Source: Roseburia sp. CAG:10041_57 (GTDB lineage Bacteria; Bacillota; Clostridia; Lachnospirales; Lachnospiraceae). Taken from it: a stretch of 64,000 nt of DNA. The position numbers and the translations under genes are program-made. The stretch lies in NCBI GenBank assembly GCA_001916965.1, contig MNTL01000001.1, forward strand, positions 62,001 through 126,000, given 5' to 3'. The notes beneath the pieces are model-generated. The model did no database searches. It was not told where the DNA came from and was given only the letters and a program-made list of their open reading frames with translations. This document shows, piece after piece, positions 33,945-43,039 of the stretch (position 1 is the stretch's first letter; every line of letters starts with the position of its first letter).

Positions 33945-35837
33945 ATGAGAAAATTAGCCCTTAGTGATGATATTTTATTAAAAATTGAAAAGCCGGCACG
34001 TTATATAGGTAATGAAGTCAACAGTATCATGAAAGATAAGGAACAGATTGCGATTCGTTTTGCAATGTGTTTCCCTGATGTATATGAAATAGGAATGTCT
34101 CATCTGGGAATCCAGATTCTTTATGATATGTTCAATCGTTTTGAAGATACATGGTGTGAACGAGTTTATTCTCCATGGCCGGATCTCGATGCAGTCATGA
34201 GAGAACGCCACATTCCATTATTTGCGTTGGAATCCCAGGACCCGATCAAAAATTTTGATTTTCTTGGAATTACGATTCAGTATGAAATGTGCTATACCAA
34301 TATTTTACAGGTATTGGATCTGTCAGGAATTCCATTGCTTGCGGTAGAACGTACATGGGATGACCCGATTGTAATCGGAGGAGGACCATGTTCTTACAAT
34401 CCTGAACCAATTGCAGACTTTTTTGATATTATTTACATTGGCGAGGGAGAAACACAATACCGTGCACTTTTAGATTTGTATAAACAGGCAAAGGCAGAAG
34501 GTAAAAGTCGTAGAGAGTTCCTGATTCAGGCAGGGCAGCTGCCAGGACTTTATGTGCCACAGCTTTATGAAGTATGCTATAAGGAAGATGGTACGATTGC
34601 GTCTTTTGCTCCGAGTGTAGAAGGACTGCCAGCGACCATTACCAAAGAAATGGTAAAGGATGTAACGAATACCTATTATCCTGAGAAACAGGTTGTCCCT
34701 TTTATCAAATGTACACAGGACAGAGTAGTACTTGAGATTCAGAGAGGATGTATCAGAGGCTGCCGTTTCTGTCAGGCTGGACAGCTCTATCGACCGGTTC
34801 GTGAACGCGACGTCAATATGCTCAAGGAGTATGCACTCAAGATGCTTGACAACACCGGATATGAAGAAATTACATTAAGTTCTTTAAGCTCCAGTGACTA
34901 TTCCCATCTGGAAGAACTGGTGAATTTCCTGATTGAGCATTGTAAGAATAAAAAAGTCAATATTTCTTTGCCATCCCTGCGTATTGATGCTTTCTCACTG
35001 GATGTTATGCAGAAGGTACAGGATATTAAAAAGAGCAGCCTTACTTTTGCACCGGAAGCAGGAAGCCAGCGTCTTCGTGACGTTATTAATAAGGGATTGA
35101 CAGAAGAAGTGATTCTCAAAGGTGCTACAGAAGCCTTTGAAGGTGGCTGGAATCGTGTAAAGCTTTATTTCATGCTTGGACTTCCAACAGAAACAGAAGA
35201 AGATATCAAGGGAATTGCAGAGCTTTCCAATAAAATTGCTGCTGCATATTATGAGACAGTTCCCAAGGAAAAGAGAAACGGTAAGGTACAGATTGTAGCC
35301 AGCACATCTTTCTTTATTCCCAAGCCATTTACTCCGTTCCAGTGGGCTGCACAATGTACGAAGGAACAGTTTATTGAAAAAGCATACACAACACGTCGTG
35401 CTATCAGTGAACAGCTTAACCAGAAGAGTATTAAGTATAACTGGCATGAAGCAGATGCTTCTGTAATGGAAGGAATTCTTGCAAGAGGAGATCGTAAGAT
35501 TGCCCAGGTTATTTTAAAAGCATACCAGAAGGGTTGTATTTTTGATGCATGGGGAGAATATTACAAACATGACGTTTGGATGGAGACTTTTGCAGAATGT
35601 GGTGTTGATACAGATTTTTATACCACAAGAGAAAGAGAACTGGACGAAATCTTCCCATGGGATTTTATAGATTGCGGTGTAACGAAAGATTTCCTGAAAA
35701 AAGAATGGGTGCGTGCGCTGGATGAGAAAGTGACACCAAATTGCCGCCAGCAATGTAATGCATGTGGAGCAGCACGGTTTGGATGTGGTGTCTGTTTCGA
35801 ACCACATACTGGAAAGGAGGAAGCACATGAAGCTTAG
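33945..35837 (+). CDS. B12-binding radical SAM protein of the TIGR03960 family
   Basis: 630 residues from the ATG at 33945 (AAAAGG 7 bp upstream; the ATG at 33939 is too close). An N-terminal cobalamin-binding-like domain is followed by the radical SAM core with CIRGCRFC (about 268-275) and the SLSSSDY region. The C-terminus is Cys-rich (CRQQCNACGAARFGCGVC). The reaction is unknown. It overlaps by 11 bp the TIGR03936 partner gene and precedes RNase G and rplU, a widely conserved clostridial order, so a role linked to rRNA or ribosome maturation is possible but unproven. Confidence 0.93.
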   Translation: MRKLALSDDILLKIEKPARYIGNEVNSIMKDKEQIAIRFAMCFPDVYEIGMSHLGIQILYDMFNRFEDTWCERVYSPWPDLDAVMRERHIPLFALESQDPIKNFDFLGITIQYEMCYTNILQVLDLSGIPLLAVERTWDDPIVIGGGPCSYNPEPIADFFDIIYIGEGETQYRALLDLYKQAKAEGKSRREFLIQAGQLPGLYVPQLYEVCYKEDGTIASFAPSVEGLPATITKEMVKDVTNTYYPEKQVVPFIKCTQDRVVLEIQRGCIRGCRFCQAGQLYRPVRERDVNMLKEYALKMLDNTGYEEITLSSLSSSDYSHLEELVNFLIEHCKNKKVNISLPSLRIDAFSLDVMQKVQDIKKSSLTFAPEAGSQRLRDVINKGLTEEVILKGATEAFEGGWNRVKLYFMLGLPTETEEDIKGIAELSNKIAAAYYETVPKEKRNGKVQIVASTSFFIPKPFTPFQWAAQCTKEQFIEKAYTTRRAISEQLNQKSIKYNWHEADASVMEGILARGDRKIAQVILKAYQKGCIFDAWGEYYKHDVWMETFAECGVDTDFYTTRERELDEIFPWDFIDCGVTKDFLKKEWVRALDEKVTPNCRQQCNACGAARFGCGVCFEPHTGKEEAHEA

Positions 35838-36531
35838 AATTAAATTTGCAAAATACGGAGCTTTGAAGTTCATCGGACATCTTGATGTCATGCGTTTCTT
35901 CCAGAAAGCAGTCAGACGTGCTGATATTGATATAGCATATACAGGAGGATTCAGCCCTCATCAGATTATGTCATTTGCAGCACCTTTAGGTGTTGGACTG
36001 GAAAGTAATGGAGAATACATGGATATTGAAGTGAACTCCGTTACCAGCTCCAAAGATATGCTGGAGGCACTTAACCGCCAGATGGTGGAAGGGATTCATG
36101 TACTGGAAGTAAAGATGCTTCCTGATGATGCAGGTAATGCAATGGCGAGTGTAGCTGCTGCAGCTTATTCTATAGGATTTCGTCAGGGATATGAGCCTGA
36201 TTTTGATTATCGCAAGGCCCTGCGTGCCTTCTATGAGCAGCCTGAAATCATTGTAACGAAGAAAACCAAACGTAGTGAAGCTACTTTTGATATGAAGCCA
36301 TATATTTATGAATGTACTACAGGGGAAGATGGTCGTATTCATCTTACTGTAGATGCCAGCAGCTCAGGTAATATCAAACCGTCTCTGGTCATTAATGCCT
36401 TTTATGAGCAGAATGGAGCTACACTTGATGAAATTGCCCTGCTGATTACAAGAGAAGAGACTTATATGAATATTGGAAATGAGGAGCAGAGAGAACTTGT
36501 TCCTCTTGACTTCATCGGAAAGGAATTCTAA
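35827..36531 (+). CDS. TIGR03936/DUF2344 radical SAM-associated protein
   Basis: 234 residues. The start MKLRIKFAKYGALKFIGHLD and GGFSPHQIMSFAAPLGVGLES are family hallmarks. In many genomes this domain is fused to or directly follows the TIGR03960 radical SAM protein; here the start codon lies inside the previous gene, so the two are translationally coupled. The stop is directly followed by the RNase G start codon (zero spacing). The molecular role is unknown. Confidence 0.93.
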   Translation: MKLRIKFAKYGALKFIGHLDVMRFFQKAVRRADIDIAYTGGFSPHQIMSFAAPLGVGLESNGEYMDIEVNSVTSSKDMLEALNRQMVEGIHVLEVKMLPDDAGNAMASVAAAAYSIGFRQGYEPDFDYRKALRAFYEQPEIIVTKKTKRSEATFDMKPYIYECTTGEDGRIHLTVDASSSGNIKPSLVINAFYEQNGATLDEIALLITREETYMNIGNEEQRELVPLDFIGKEF

Positions 36532-37725
36532 ATGTCTGATAATCGGCTGGTTCTGACAAATTATAAACACGGTGTTCTTTCTTTTCTTATGCAGAACAAC
36601 AGAATGGAGTCCGTTTCTTTCTGTAAAGAGCACAAGGAAGGTGATATTGGTAATATTTATGTGGCTAAAGTCATTAATATAGTTCCTAATATTAATGCGG
36701 CATTTATTTATTATCAGCCCAATATGAGAGGCTATCTTCCAATCAACCCGCATTACACACCAATTATGTTGAATCGTACGTATGATGGCCGTATTCTTGC
36801 CGGAGATGAAATTATAGTGCAGATGGAAAAGGAAGCCATTCGTACGAAGGATGCTGTTTTCACAGTGAATTTGTCTTTGTCAGGTAAATATTGTGTTGTG
36901 ACAAATGCAAACAGTAAAAAGAGTGTATCCAATAAAGTAAGTAAAAATTATAAAAATGCATTACAGCAGACGATTCCTGCTGATACAGAACTGGGAATCA
37001 TTGTGCGGACCAATGCACAGCAGTTGATTGAAACGACGCCTGAGTATGCAGAGATTCTTCAAAAGGAATATCAGATGCTGATAGATCAGATGTACAGACT
37101 GATACATGATGGGACACATCGGACATGCTACAGCCTGTTGTATAAGGCACCCGATGCATATCTGACAGATATCAGAGATGCTTATTTTGATGAGTATGAC
37201 AGTATTATTACGGATGACCGCCAACTGTATGACCAACTGTCTGATTTTCTGCAGATCTATTCACCCAAGATGCTGAGTATGCTGTCTTTATATAAAGATG
37301 AGTCGTATCCACTTAGAAAGCTGTACAGCATTGATACGAAGATACAGGAACTGCTGGTTCCAAGAGTCTGGTTAAAATCCGGGGCTTATCTGGTCATAGA
37401 ACAGACAGAAGCCATGTATGTGATTGATGTAAACTCCGGTAAGAACAATACCAATAAAAATAATGATGAATATATCTGGCAGATCAATGCAGAGGCAGCC
37501 AGAGAAATCATCAGACAGAGTACACTTCGTAATCTGTCTGGTATCATTATGGTTGATTTTATCAATATGGAGAGTCAGGAGAGAAATGAGCGTCTTCTGG
37601 ATGAACTGCGTCATCTGGCACATAATGACCGCATTCTGACCACTATTGTAGATATGACACCGCTTGGACTGGTAGAGATTACACGTAAAAAGACAAAAAA
37701 AGCATTAAAAGAACAAATAAATTAA
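36532..37725 (+). CDS. rng: Ribonuclease E/G family protein (RNase G)
   Basis: 397 residues, the short form without the long scaffold tail. The S1-like N-domain (GDIGNIYVAKVINIVPNINAAFI) is followed by the catalytic domain with the metal-binding motifs YVIDVNSG (about 298) and MVDFINM (about 343). Its members process rRNA and turn over mRNA. It lies between the radical SAM pair and the rplU operon, and its ATG follows the preceding stop at once. Confidence 0.9.
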   Translation: MSDNRLVLTNYKHGVLSFLMQNNRMESVSFCKEHKEGDIGNIYVAKVINIVPNINAAFIYYQPNMRGYLPINPHYTPIMLNRTYDGRILAGDEIIVQMEKEAIRTKDAVFTVNLSLSGKYCVVTNANSKKSVSNKVSKNYKNALQQTIPADTELGIIVRTNAQQLIETTPEYAEILQKEYQMLIDQMYRLIHDGTHRTCYSLLYKAPDAYLTDIRDAYFDEYDSIITDDRQLYDQLSDFLQIYSPKMLSMLSLYKDESYPLRKLYSIDTKIQELLVPRVWLKSGAYLVIEQTEAMYVIDVNSGKNNTNKNNDEYIWQINAEAAREIIRQSTLRNLSGIIMVDFINMESQERNERLLDELRHLAHNDRILTTIVDMTPLGLVEITRKKTKKALKEQIN

Positions 37726-37734
37726 ATAAAACTA

Positions 37735-37763
37735 TTGACTTATTAGAAAGTCGATGATATTAT
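37735..37763 (+). promoter_or_regulatory. Candidate rplU operon promoter
   Basis: TTGACT (37735-37740) and TATTAT (37758-37763) at 17 bp spacing, directly after the RNase G gene. Confidence 0.65.
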
Positions 37764-37845
37764 TTATGAGTATGCCGCATAACTAGGTTGAAGTATACGA
37801 ATATGTATCACCAAAGTTAGCGAGTAATTATTTAGGAGGTGCAAT
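37764..37845 (+). ncRNA. Likely ribosomal protein L21 leader
   Basis: The ~75 nt leader before rplU contains TAACT/AGTTA and GGT/ACC pairings around a GTATAC..GTAT hairpin, in the position of the known L21 leader RNA of Firmicutes, which is thought to bind L21 for autoregulation. The structure was read by eye only. Confidence 0.5.
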
Positions 37846-38151
37846 ATGTACGCAATTATTGCAACAGGTGGAAAGCAGTACAAGGTTTCCGAAGGTGATG
37901 TTATTAAGGTTGAGAAGCTTAATGCAGAAGCTGGAAATACTGTAACTTTTGACAACGTGATTGCTGTTAGCAATGATTCTCTTAAAGTTGGCGCTGACGT
38001 TGCTAACGCTACTGTAACAGCTACTGTTATGGAGCAGGGCAGAGGCAAGAAAGTCATCGTTTACAAGTACAAGAGAAAGACTGGCTATCACAAAAAGAAC
38101 GGTCATAGACAAGCATACACACAGGTTAAGATTGACAAAATCAACGCTTAA
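37846..38151 (+). CDS. rplU: Ribosomal protein L21
   Basis: 101 residues: MYAIIATGGKQYKV at the start and VIVYKYKRKTGYHKKNGHRQ near the C-terminus identify bL21, a 23S-binding component of the large subunit. AGGAGGTG precedes the ATG. It heads the conserved rplU-prp-rpmA unit. Confidence 0.98.
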   Translation: MYAIIATGGKQYKVSEGDVIKVEKLNAEAGNTVTFDNVIAVSNDSLKVGADVANATVTATVMEQGRGKKVIVYKYKRKTGYHKKNGHRQAYTQVKIDKINA

Positions 38152-38174
38152 TAGATGTTATCGGTTTACTTATT

Positions 38175-38504
38175 ATGACTACGATTACCATTTATAAATC
38201 CGATAAAGGTAGCTACAAAGGTTTTACCTGCAAGGGTCATGCCGGATATGCTATGTCAGGCAAAGATATTGTATGTGCTGCGATTTCGATTCTTGTAATT
38301 AACACAGTAAATTCTCTGGAAGAATTAGTTCATGAGGAGATGGAGCTGGTTAATGATGAAACGACAGGTTATATTGATTGTCGTTTTCCAAACGAGATCA
38401 GCGAACATGCAAAGCTTTTGATAGATTCTATGATATTGGGTTTAGAAAGCATTGTTTCACAATGCGGCAAGAAGTATTTAAGACTCAAATTCGAGGAGGT
38501 GTAA
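38175..38504 (+). CDS. prp: Ribosomal-processing cysteine protease Prp
   Basis: 109 residues. The catalytic dyad is His in CKGHAGYA (about 22) and Cys in DIVCAAIS (about 34). Prp removes the N-terminal extension of ribosomal protein L27 in Firmicutes. The gene is between rplU and rpmA as expected, and the L27 encoded next carries the LQFF cleavage motif, so enzyme and substrate are both present. Confidence 0.94.
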   Translation: MTTITIYKSDKGSYKGFTCKGHAGYAMSGKDIVCAAISILVINTVNSLEELVHEEMELVNDETTGYIDCRFPNEISEHAKLLIDSMILGLESIVSQCGKKYLRLKFEEV

Positions 38505-38508
38505 AACC

Positions 38509-38796
38509 ATGATGAAATTAAACCTTCAGTTTTTTGCTCATAAGAAGGGTGTTGGTTCTACTAAGAACGGTAGAGATTCCGAATCCAAAAGATTAGGTGC
38601 AAAAAGAGCAGACGGTCAGTTCGTAAAGGCAGGCAACATTTTATATAGACAGCGTGGAACAAAGATTCATCCCGGTGTTAATGTTGGTATCGGCGGAGAT
38701 GACACATTATTTGCATTAGTAGATGGTGTTCTCAGATTCGAAAGAAAAGGAAGAGATAAGAAACAAGCTTCCGTTTATCCTGTAGAAGAGAAATAA
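38509..38796 (+). CDS. rpmA: Ribosomal protein L27 with Prp-cleavable N-terminus
   Basis: 95 residues beginning MMKLNLQFFAHKKGVGS. The extension before AHKKG ends in LQFF, the Prp recognition site; the mature protein should start at Ala10 or, if translation begins at the second ATG (38512), at Ala9. GAGGAGG at 38493-38499 suits either start. L27 lies at the peptidyl transferase centre. A strong terminator follows. Confidence 0.97.
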   Translation: MMKLNLQFFAHKKGVGSTKNGRDSESKRLGAKRADGQFVKAGNILYRQRGTKIHPGVNVGIGGDDTLFALVDGVLRFERKGRDKKQASVYPVEEK

Positions 38797-38801
38797 GACG
38801 T

Positions 38802-38834
38802 AAGGCTTCAGGTTGTACCCCTGAAGCCTTTTTA
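38802..38834 (+). terminator. Terminator after rpmA
   Basis: AAGGCTTCAGG (38802-38812) pairs perfectly with CCTGAAGCCTT (38820-38830), loop of 7, then T5. Confidence 0.88.
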
Positions 38835-38870
38835 ACACTATATATAACTATTCAGAAAGGTTAGAAATCG

Positions 38871-40166
38871 ATGTTTGCAGATAGAGCGAAAATATATATC
38901 AGAAGCGGCAAGGGCGGAGATGGTCATGTTTCTTTTCGCCGTGAAAAATATGTACCTAATGGTGGGCCTGATGGCGGCGATGGCGGTCATGGCGGCAGTG
39001 TTATTTTTGAAGTCGATGAGGGTCTTAATACTTTGACAGATTTTCGCCATATCAGGAAGTATTCTGCTGAAGATGGTGAGCAGGGCGGCAAACGTAATTG
39101 CCGTGGTAAAGATGGTAAGGATATTATCATCAAAGTTCCTGAAGGTACTGTTATTAAAGAGCTGGAATCAGGAAAAATCATAGCTGATATGTCAGGTGAT
39201 AACCGCAGACAGGTTATTTTGTCTGGTGGTAAGGGTGGTAATGGTAATCAGCATTATGCTACATCAACGATGCAGGCACCAAAGTATGCTCAGCCAGGAC
39301 AGCCCGCTAAAGAACTGAATCTGTTTCTGGAATTGAAGGTGATCGCAGATGTTGGATTGGTTGGTTTCCCTAATGTAGGTAAGTCAACATTATTATCCCG
39401 TGTGACAAATGCAAGACCTAAGATTGCAAACTATCATTTTACAACATTGAATCCTAATCTTGGAGTAGTTGATCTGGATGATGGTAAAGGTTTTGTAATT
39501 GCAGATATTCCTGGATTGATCGAGGGTGCATCAGAAGGAGTTGGACTTGGTCATGAATTCCTTCGACATATAGAGAGAACGGAGGTTTTGATTCATCTGG
39601 TAGATGCTGCATCCACAGAAGGACGTGATCCTATTGCGGATATCTATGCAATTAACAAGGAATTGGAAGCTTATAATGCTGATATTGCTCATCGTCCTCA
39701 GGTAATCGCAGCTAATAAGATTGATGCAATCTATACAGAAGATGGTGAAGATCCGGTTGCAAAAATCCGGGCAGAATTTGAACCAAAGGGAATTAAAGTA
39801 TTTCCGATTTCTGCTGTATCAGGCCAGGGACTTTCAGAACTCTTGTATTGTGTAAGTGATATGCTTGCAGATATCAATGAAGCACCTACAGTATTTGAGC
39901 CTGAATTTAATCCTGATGTTGATATTGTAACTGGTAATGAACCATATAGCGTAGAATATAATGAAAAAGACAATGAATACGTTGTAGAAGGACCTAGAAT
40001 CGAGAAGATGTTAGGTTATACCAATCTGGATTCTGAGCGTGGATTCCAGTTCTTCCAGAAGTTCCTGAAAGAAAATGGCATTCTGGATGAATTAGAGGCT
40101 CTGGGGATTCAGGAAGGCGATACAGTACGTATGTATGGTCTTGCTTTTAATTACTATAAAGAATAA
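38871..40166 (+). CDS. obgE: GTPase Obg/CgtA
   Basis: 431 residues. The Gly-rich Obg fold (1-158: KGGDGHVSFRREKYVP, GGDGGHGGS) is followed by the G domain with GFPNVGKST, DIPGLIEGAS and NKID, then the C-terminal OCT domain. It is a 50S assembly and stress GTPase. It begins a run obg-yhbY-nadD-yqeK-rsfS, a conserved ribosome and NAD block in Firmicutes. Confidence 0.97.
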   Translation: MFADRAKIYIRSGKGGDGHVSFRREKYVPNGGPDGGDGGHGGSVIFEVDEGLNTLTDFRHIRKYSAEDGEQGGKRNCRGKDGKDIIIKVPEGTVIKELESGKIIADMSGDNRRQVILSGGKGGNGNQHYATSTMQAPKYAQPGQPAKELNLFLELKVIADVGLVGFPNVGKSTLLSRVTNARPKIANYHFTTLNPNLGVVDLDDGKGFVIADIPGLIEGASEGVGLGHEFLRHIERTEVLIHLVDAASTEGRDPIADIYAINKELEAYNADIAHRPQVIAANKIDAIYTEDGEDPVAKIRAEFEPKGIKVFPISAVSGQGLSELLYCVSDMLADINEAPTVFEPEFNPDVDIVTGNEPYSVEYNEKDNEYVVEGPRIEKMLGYTNLDSERGFQFFQKFLKENGILDELEALGIQEGDTVRMYGLAFNYYKE

Positions 40167-40190
40167 ACAACTACTAATGGAGGTATGATA

Positions 40191-40481
40191 ATGACAAGTA
40201 AACAGCGTTCTTATTTAAAGGGACTTGCTATGAATCTTGAACCGGTATTTCAGATCGGAAAATCATCTGTAACACCGGAAAATGTAGAAGCAATTTCTGA
40301 AGTATTCAATACAAGAGAACTTGTTAAGATTTCAATTTTGAAGAATTGTCTGGATGATCCTAAGGAAGTAGCGAATACAGTAGCAGAACGTACTCGCTCT
40401 CAGGTTGTACAGGTAATTGGTAAGAAGTTTGTTTTGTACAAGCCTTTTAAAGAAAATCCTAAGATTATTCTTCCAAAATAA
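40191..40481 (+). CDS. yhbY: YhbY/YqeI CRM-domain RNA-binding protein
   Basis: 96 residues from the ATG at 40191, 7 bp after GGAGG; an ATG at 40185 is too close to it. The CRM-domain pattern is KQRSYLKGLAMNLEPVFQIGK and the C-terminal GKKFVLYKP. It binds pre-50S particles. Confidence 0.94.
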   Translation: MTSKQRSYLKGLAMNLEPVFQIGKSSVTPENVEAISEVFNTRELVKISILKNCLDDPKEVANTVAERTRSQVVQVIGKKFVLYKPFKENPKIILPK

Positions 40482-40492
40482 AGAGGTACGTT

Positions 40493-41113
40493 ATGGAATC
40501 ACTCAATAAAGTAGGAATTATGGGAGGAACTTTCAGCCCTGTTCATAATGGACATATAGCTCTTGCACAGTGTGCATATGAAACGCTTTCTTTGGATAAG
40601 GTTTTATTTATGCCCAGTGGCAAGTCTTATATGAAAAATGACGTTCTGGATGCAGAACATCGTATCGCCATGATTGAAAGAGCAATTGCTCCTTATCCAT
40701 ATTTTGAACTTTCCAATATTGAAGTGAATCGTGCAGGTAATACCTACACTTATGAGACTCTGGAATTATTAAAACAGCAACATCCGCAGATCCGCTATTA
40801 CTTCATTATGGGAGCTGATTCATTATTTCATATAGAGACCTGGAAGAATCCGGAAGTTATATTTTCTCTGTCTACTCTTGTCTGCTCTGTGCGTGATGAA
40901 TATCATATGGAAGAGTTGGAAAATAAACGTGACGAACTGATTCGCAAAGGGGCTGATGTTATCCTGTTGCAGATGCCCAAAATTGATATTTCTTCTTCTG
41001 ATATTCGAAATCGTGTTGCCAGAGGGCTTACTATTAATGAATTTGTTCCAGACTCTGTTTCCAGGTATATTTCACAGGAGCATTTATATGAAGAAGATAA
41101 AGAAATATCTTAA
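40493..41113 (+). CDS. nadD: Nicotinate-nucleotide adenylyltransferase
   Basis: 206 residues. GIMGGTFSPVHNGHIALA is the nucleotidyltransferase start with the HxGH motif; MGADSLFHIETWK and the late ISSSDIRNRV motif follow. It adenylates nicotinate mononucleotide in NAD synthesis. Its 3' end overlaps the yqeK start by 26 bp, so the two are coupled. Confidence 0.95.
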   Translation: MESLNKVGIMGGTFSPVHNGHIALAQCAYETLSLDKVLFMPSGKSYMKNDVLDAEHRIAMIERAIAPYPYFELSNIEVNRAGNTYTYETLELLKQQHPQIRYYFIMGADSLFHIETWKNPEVIFSLSTLVCSVRDEYHMEELENKRDELIRKGADVILLQMPKIDISSSDIRNRVARGLTINEFVPDSVSRYISQEHLYEEDKEIS

Positions 41114-41675
41114 AAAGCATCTGACAAAAGAAAGATATCATCATACAGTTGGTGTTGCATACACAGCAATGTCCATGGCTATGAAATACAATCCTCAGCC
41201 TGATAATAATGAGTTCATGATTAAGGCTGAAATTGCAGGATTATTGCATGATTGTGCCAAATGTATGGACAACGATAAAAAAATCAGGATATGTAATAAA
41301 AATCAAATATCCTACAGTAAAATAGAAGCTGAGAATCCCTATCTTTTACATGGTAAAGTTGGAGCATATATAGCTCGAAAGGAATTTGATATTTTGGATG
41401 AGGATATTCTCAATGCTATAACCTGGCATACAACAGGGAGACCTGATATGTCACTTCTGGAGAAAATTATATTTGTAGCGGATTATATTGAACCATCAAG
41501 AAGACCTATTCCTGAGTTAAATCTAATCCGTCAACTTGCTTTTACAGATATTGATCAGGCAGTCATTAAGATACTTGAGAATACGCTGAAATATCTCAAT
41601 GAAAAAGGCAATCCTATTGATGACATGACACAAAAGACATATGATAGTTACATACGCACAGAAAGAGAGGATTAA
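41088..41675 (+). CDS. yqeK: YqeK, HD-domain Ap4A hydrolase
   Basis: 195 residues from the ATG at 41088, inside nadD, with CAGGAG upstream. The HD motifs are H in RYHHTVG, HD in GLLHDCAK, H in ITWHTTG and D in IFVADYIEPS. YqeK enzymes split diadenosine tetraphosphate symmetrically into two ADP. The nadD-yqeK-rsfS order is standard in Firmicutes. Confidence 0.92.
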   Translation: MKKIKKYLKKHLTKERYHHTVGVAYTAMSMAMKYNPQPDNNEFMIKAEIAGLLHDCAKCMDNDKKIRICNKNQISYSKIEAENPYLLHGKVGAYIARKEFDILDEDILNAITWHTTGRPDMSLLEKIIFVADYIEPSRRPIPELNLIRQLAFTDIDQAVIKILENTLKYLNEKGNPIDDMTQKTYDSYIRTERED

Positions 41676-41679
41676 TCTA

Positions 41680-42030
41680 TTGACGAGTAAAGAAACAGTA
41701 AAACTTATTATAGACGCTTTGGAAGATAAAAAAGCAGAAAACATTCAGATCATTGATATCAGTGAAGTTTCATCTGTGGCAGATTACTTTATCATTACCA
41801 ATGGAACGAATAAAAGCCAGGTACAGGCACTTGCTGATAATGTAGGTGAGAAATTGGACAGAGAAGGAATTCATGCAAAACAGGTTGAAGGATATTCTAA
41901 TGCTAACTGGATTTTGCTGGATTATACAGATATAGTAATTCATGTATTTGATCGTGAAAGTCGTGGATTCTACGATTTGGAAAGAATCTGGAGAGACGGT
42001 AAACTGATCAGCGCAGATGATTTTTCATAA
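41680..42030 (+). CDS. rsfS: Ribosome silencing factor RsfS
   Basis: 116 residues from a TTG at 41680, with AGAGAGG 9 bp upstream; upstream in-frame codons lie within yqeK and have no ribosome site. Motifs are ADYFIITNGTNKSQVQALAD and NANWILLDY. It binds L14 and blocks subunit joining in starvation. It ends the operon. Confidence 0.93.
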   Translation: MTSKETVKLIIDALEDKKAENIQIIDISEVSSVADYFIITNGTNKSQVQALADNVGEKLDREGIHAKQVEGYSNANWILLDYTDIVIHVFDRESRGFYDLERIWRDGKLISADDFS

Positions 42031-42092
42031 GCTGGAATTAAGCATTGAATATTGTATCGTTACGAAAATATAATATGTGATATGAATAAAAT

Positions 42093-42138
42093 AAAAGGAA
42101 TCTATAGATGATAAAAATTATCTATAGATTCCTTTTTG
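42093..42138. terminator. Bidirectional terminator between rsfS and lexA
   Basis: A perfect stem of about 16 bp (AAAGGAATCTATAGAT with its complement), 10 nt loop and T-rich tails on both strands. Confidence 0.9.
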
Positions 42139-42180
42139 AAATGTGTAATCATTATAACTATTCAGTACAGTTACATTACA

Positions 42181-42798
42181 TTAATGATACAGGCGGAAAA
42201 CACCAAATACTTTACCCAAAATATCAACATGATCAACAATAATAGGGTCCATTGTATCATTCTCAGGCTGTAAACGGTAATGACCATTCTCTTTATAATA
42301 TGTCTTAACAGTTGCAGAATCATCAATTAATGCAACAACAGTGTCTCCGTTTTCTGCAGTATTACAGCAATTCACAAATATCTGATCCCCATTGAAAATA
42401 CCAGCATTAATCATGCTGTCTCCTTTCACCTTTAAAATGAAAGTATCACCACTTGGAACCATCTCTGCCGGAATAGGGAAGTATCCCTCGATATTCTGTT
42501 CTGCAAGAATAGGCAGACCAGCTGCTACCGTACCAATGATAGGAATACTTGCCATTTCGTGTCTGACCATCTGGAAACTGTCATCCATAATTTCAATTGC
42601 ACGGGGCTTGGTCGGGTCTCTTCTGATATATCCATTCTTCTCCAATGTCTCCAGGTGTGAATGAACAGAAGAAGTGGACTTCAAATTAACGGCTTCGCAA
42701 ATCTCGCGAACAGCAGGCGGATAACCCTTCTTTAAAATTTCTGCTTTTATGTATTCTAAGATTTCTTTTTGTTTTGCTGTAATTTTTCCATATGCCAT
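42181..42798 (-). CDS. lexA: SOS repressor LexA
   Basis: 205 residues from the ATG at 42798, with AAGGAGG upstream. The winged helix (1-65) is followed by the self-cleavage site A93-G94 (TVAAGLP), catalytic Ser128 (KGDSM) and Lys165 (ATVKTYY). It represses DNA-damage genes until RecA filaments trigger cleavage. The divergent region to the YneA-like gene is packed with LexA-box-like sequences, including two over its own promoter, so it is autoregulated. Confidence 0.97.
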   Translation of the reverse strand: MAYGKITAKQKEILEYIKAEILKKGYPPAVREICEAVNLKSTSSVHSHLETLEKNGYIRRDPTKPRAIEIMDDSFQMVRHEMASIPIIGTVAAGLPILAEQNIEGYFPIPAEMVPSGDTFILKVKGDSMINAGIFNGDQIFVNCCNTAENGDTVVALIDDSATVKTYYKENGHYRLQPENDTMDPIIVDHVDILGKVFGVFRLYH

Positions 42799-42823
42799 TA
42801 CATATACAACCTCCTTTTTTATA

Positions 42824-42875
42824 ATCATATCACAGGCTACATAAAAATGCAAACATATATTCCAAATATTTGTTC
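42824..42875 (-). promoter_or_regulatory. lexA promoter with two LexA-box-like operators
   Basis: Minus strand: -35 TTGCAT (42847-42852), 17 bp spacer, -10 TATGAT (42824-42829). GAATATATGTTT (42851-42862) overlaps the -35, and GAACAAATATTT (42864-42875) lies exactly 13 bp upstream. Both follow GAAYNNNNRTTY. Confidence 0.65.
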
Positions 42876-42895
42876 GCAAATTTGTGGTAAAAGTA

Positions 42896-42924
42896 TTGAC
42901 ATCCAAACAGACATTCTGTATAAT
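42896..42924 (+). promoter_or_regulatory. Consensus promoter of the yneA-like gene
   Basis: TTGACA (42896-42901), 17 bp spacer, TATAAT (42919-42924): a perfect sigma-A promoter, which suits a gene that must be kept off by a repressor. Confidence 0.88.
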
Positions 42925-42943
42925 CAGTGTAAACAGTTGTTCG

Positions 42944-42994
42944 GAAACTATGTTCGGAAACTATGTTCGGAACCTGCGTTCAGAATATGCGTTT
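42944..42994 (+). promoter_or_regulatory. Four tandem LexA-box-like operators at 13 bp pitch
   Basis: GAAACTATGTTC at 42944-42955 and again at 42957-42968, GAACCTGCGTTC at 42970-42981 (perfect GAAC-N4-GTTC) and GAATATGCGTTT at 42983-42994. All start exactly 13 bp apart and lie just downstream of the expected transcription start. The first two are exact copies within a 13 bp direct repeat. Confidence 0.7.
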
Positions 42995-43039
42995 GAAACT
43001 GAGGTTCCGCATATGTATACTTTTGAGGAGGTCAATGCC

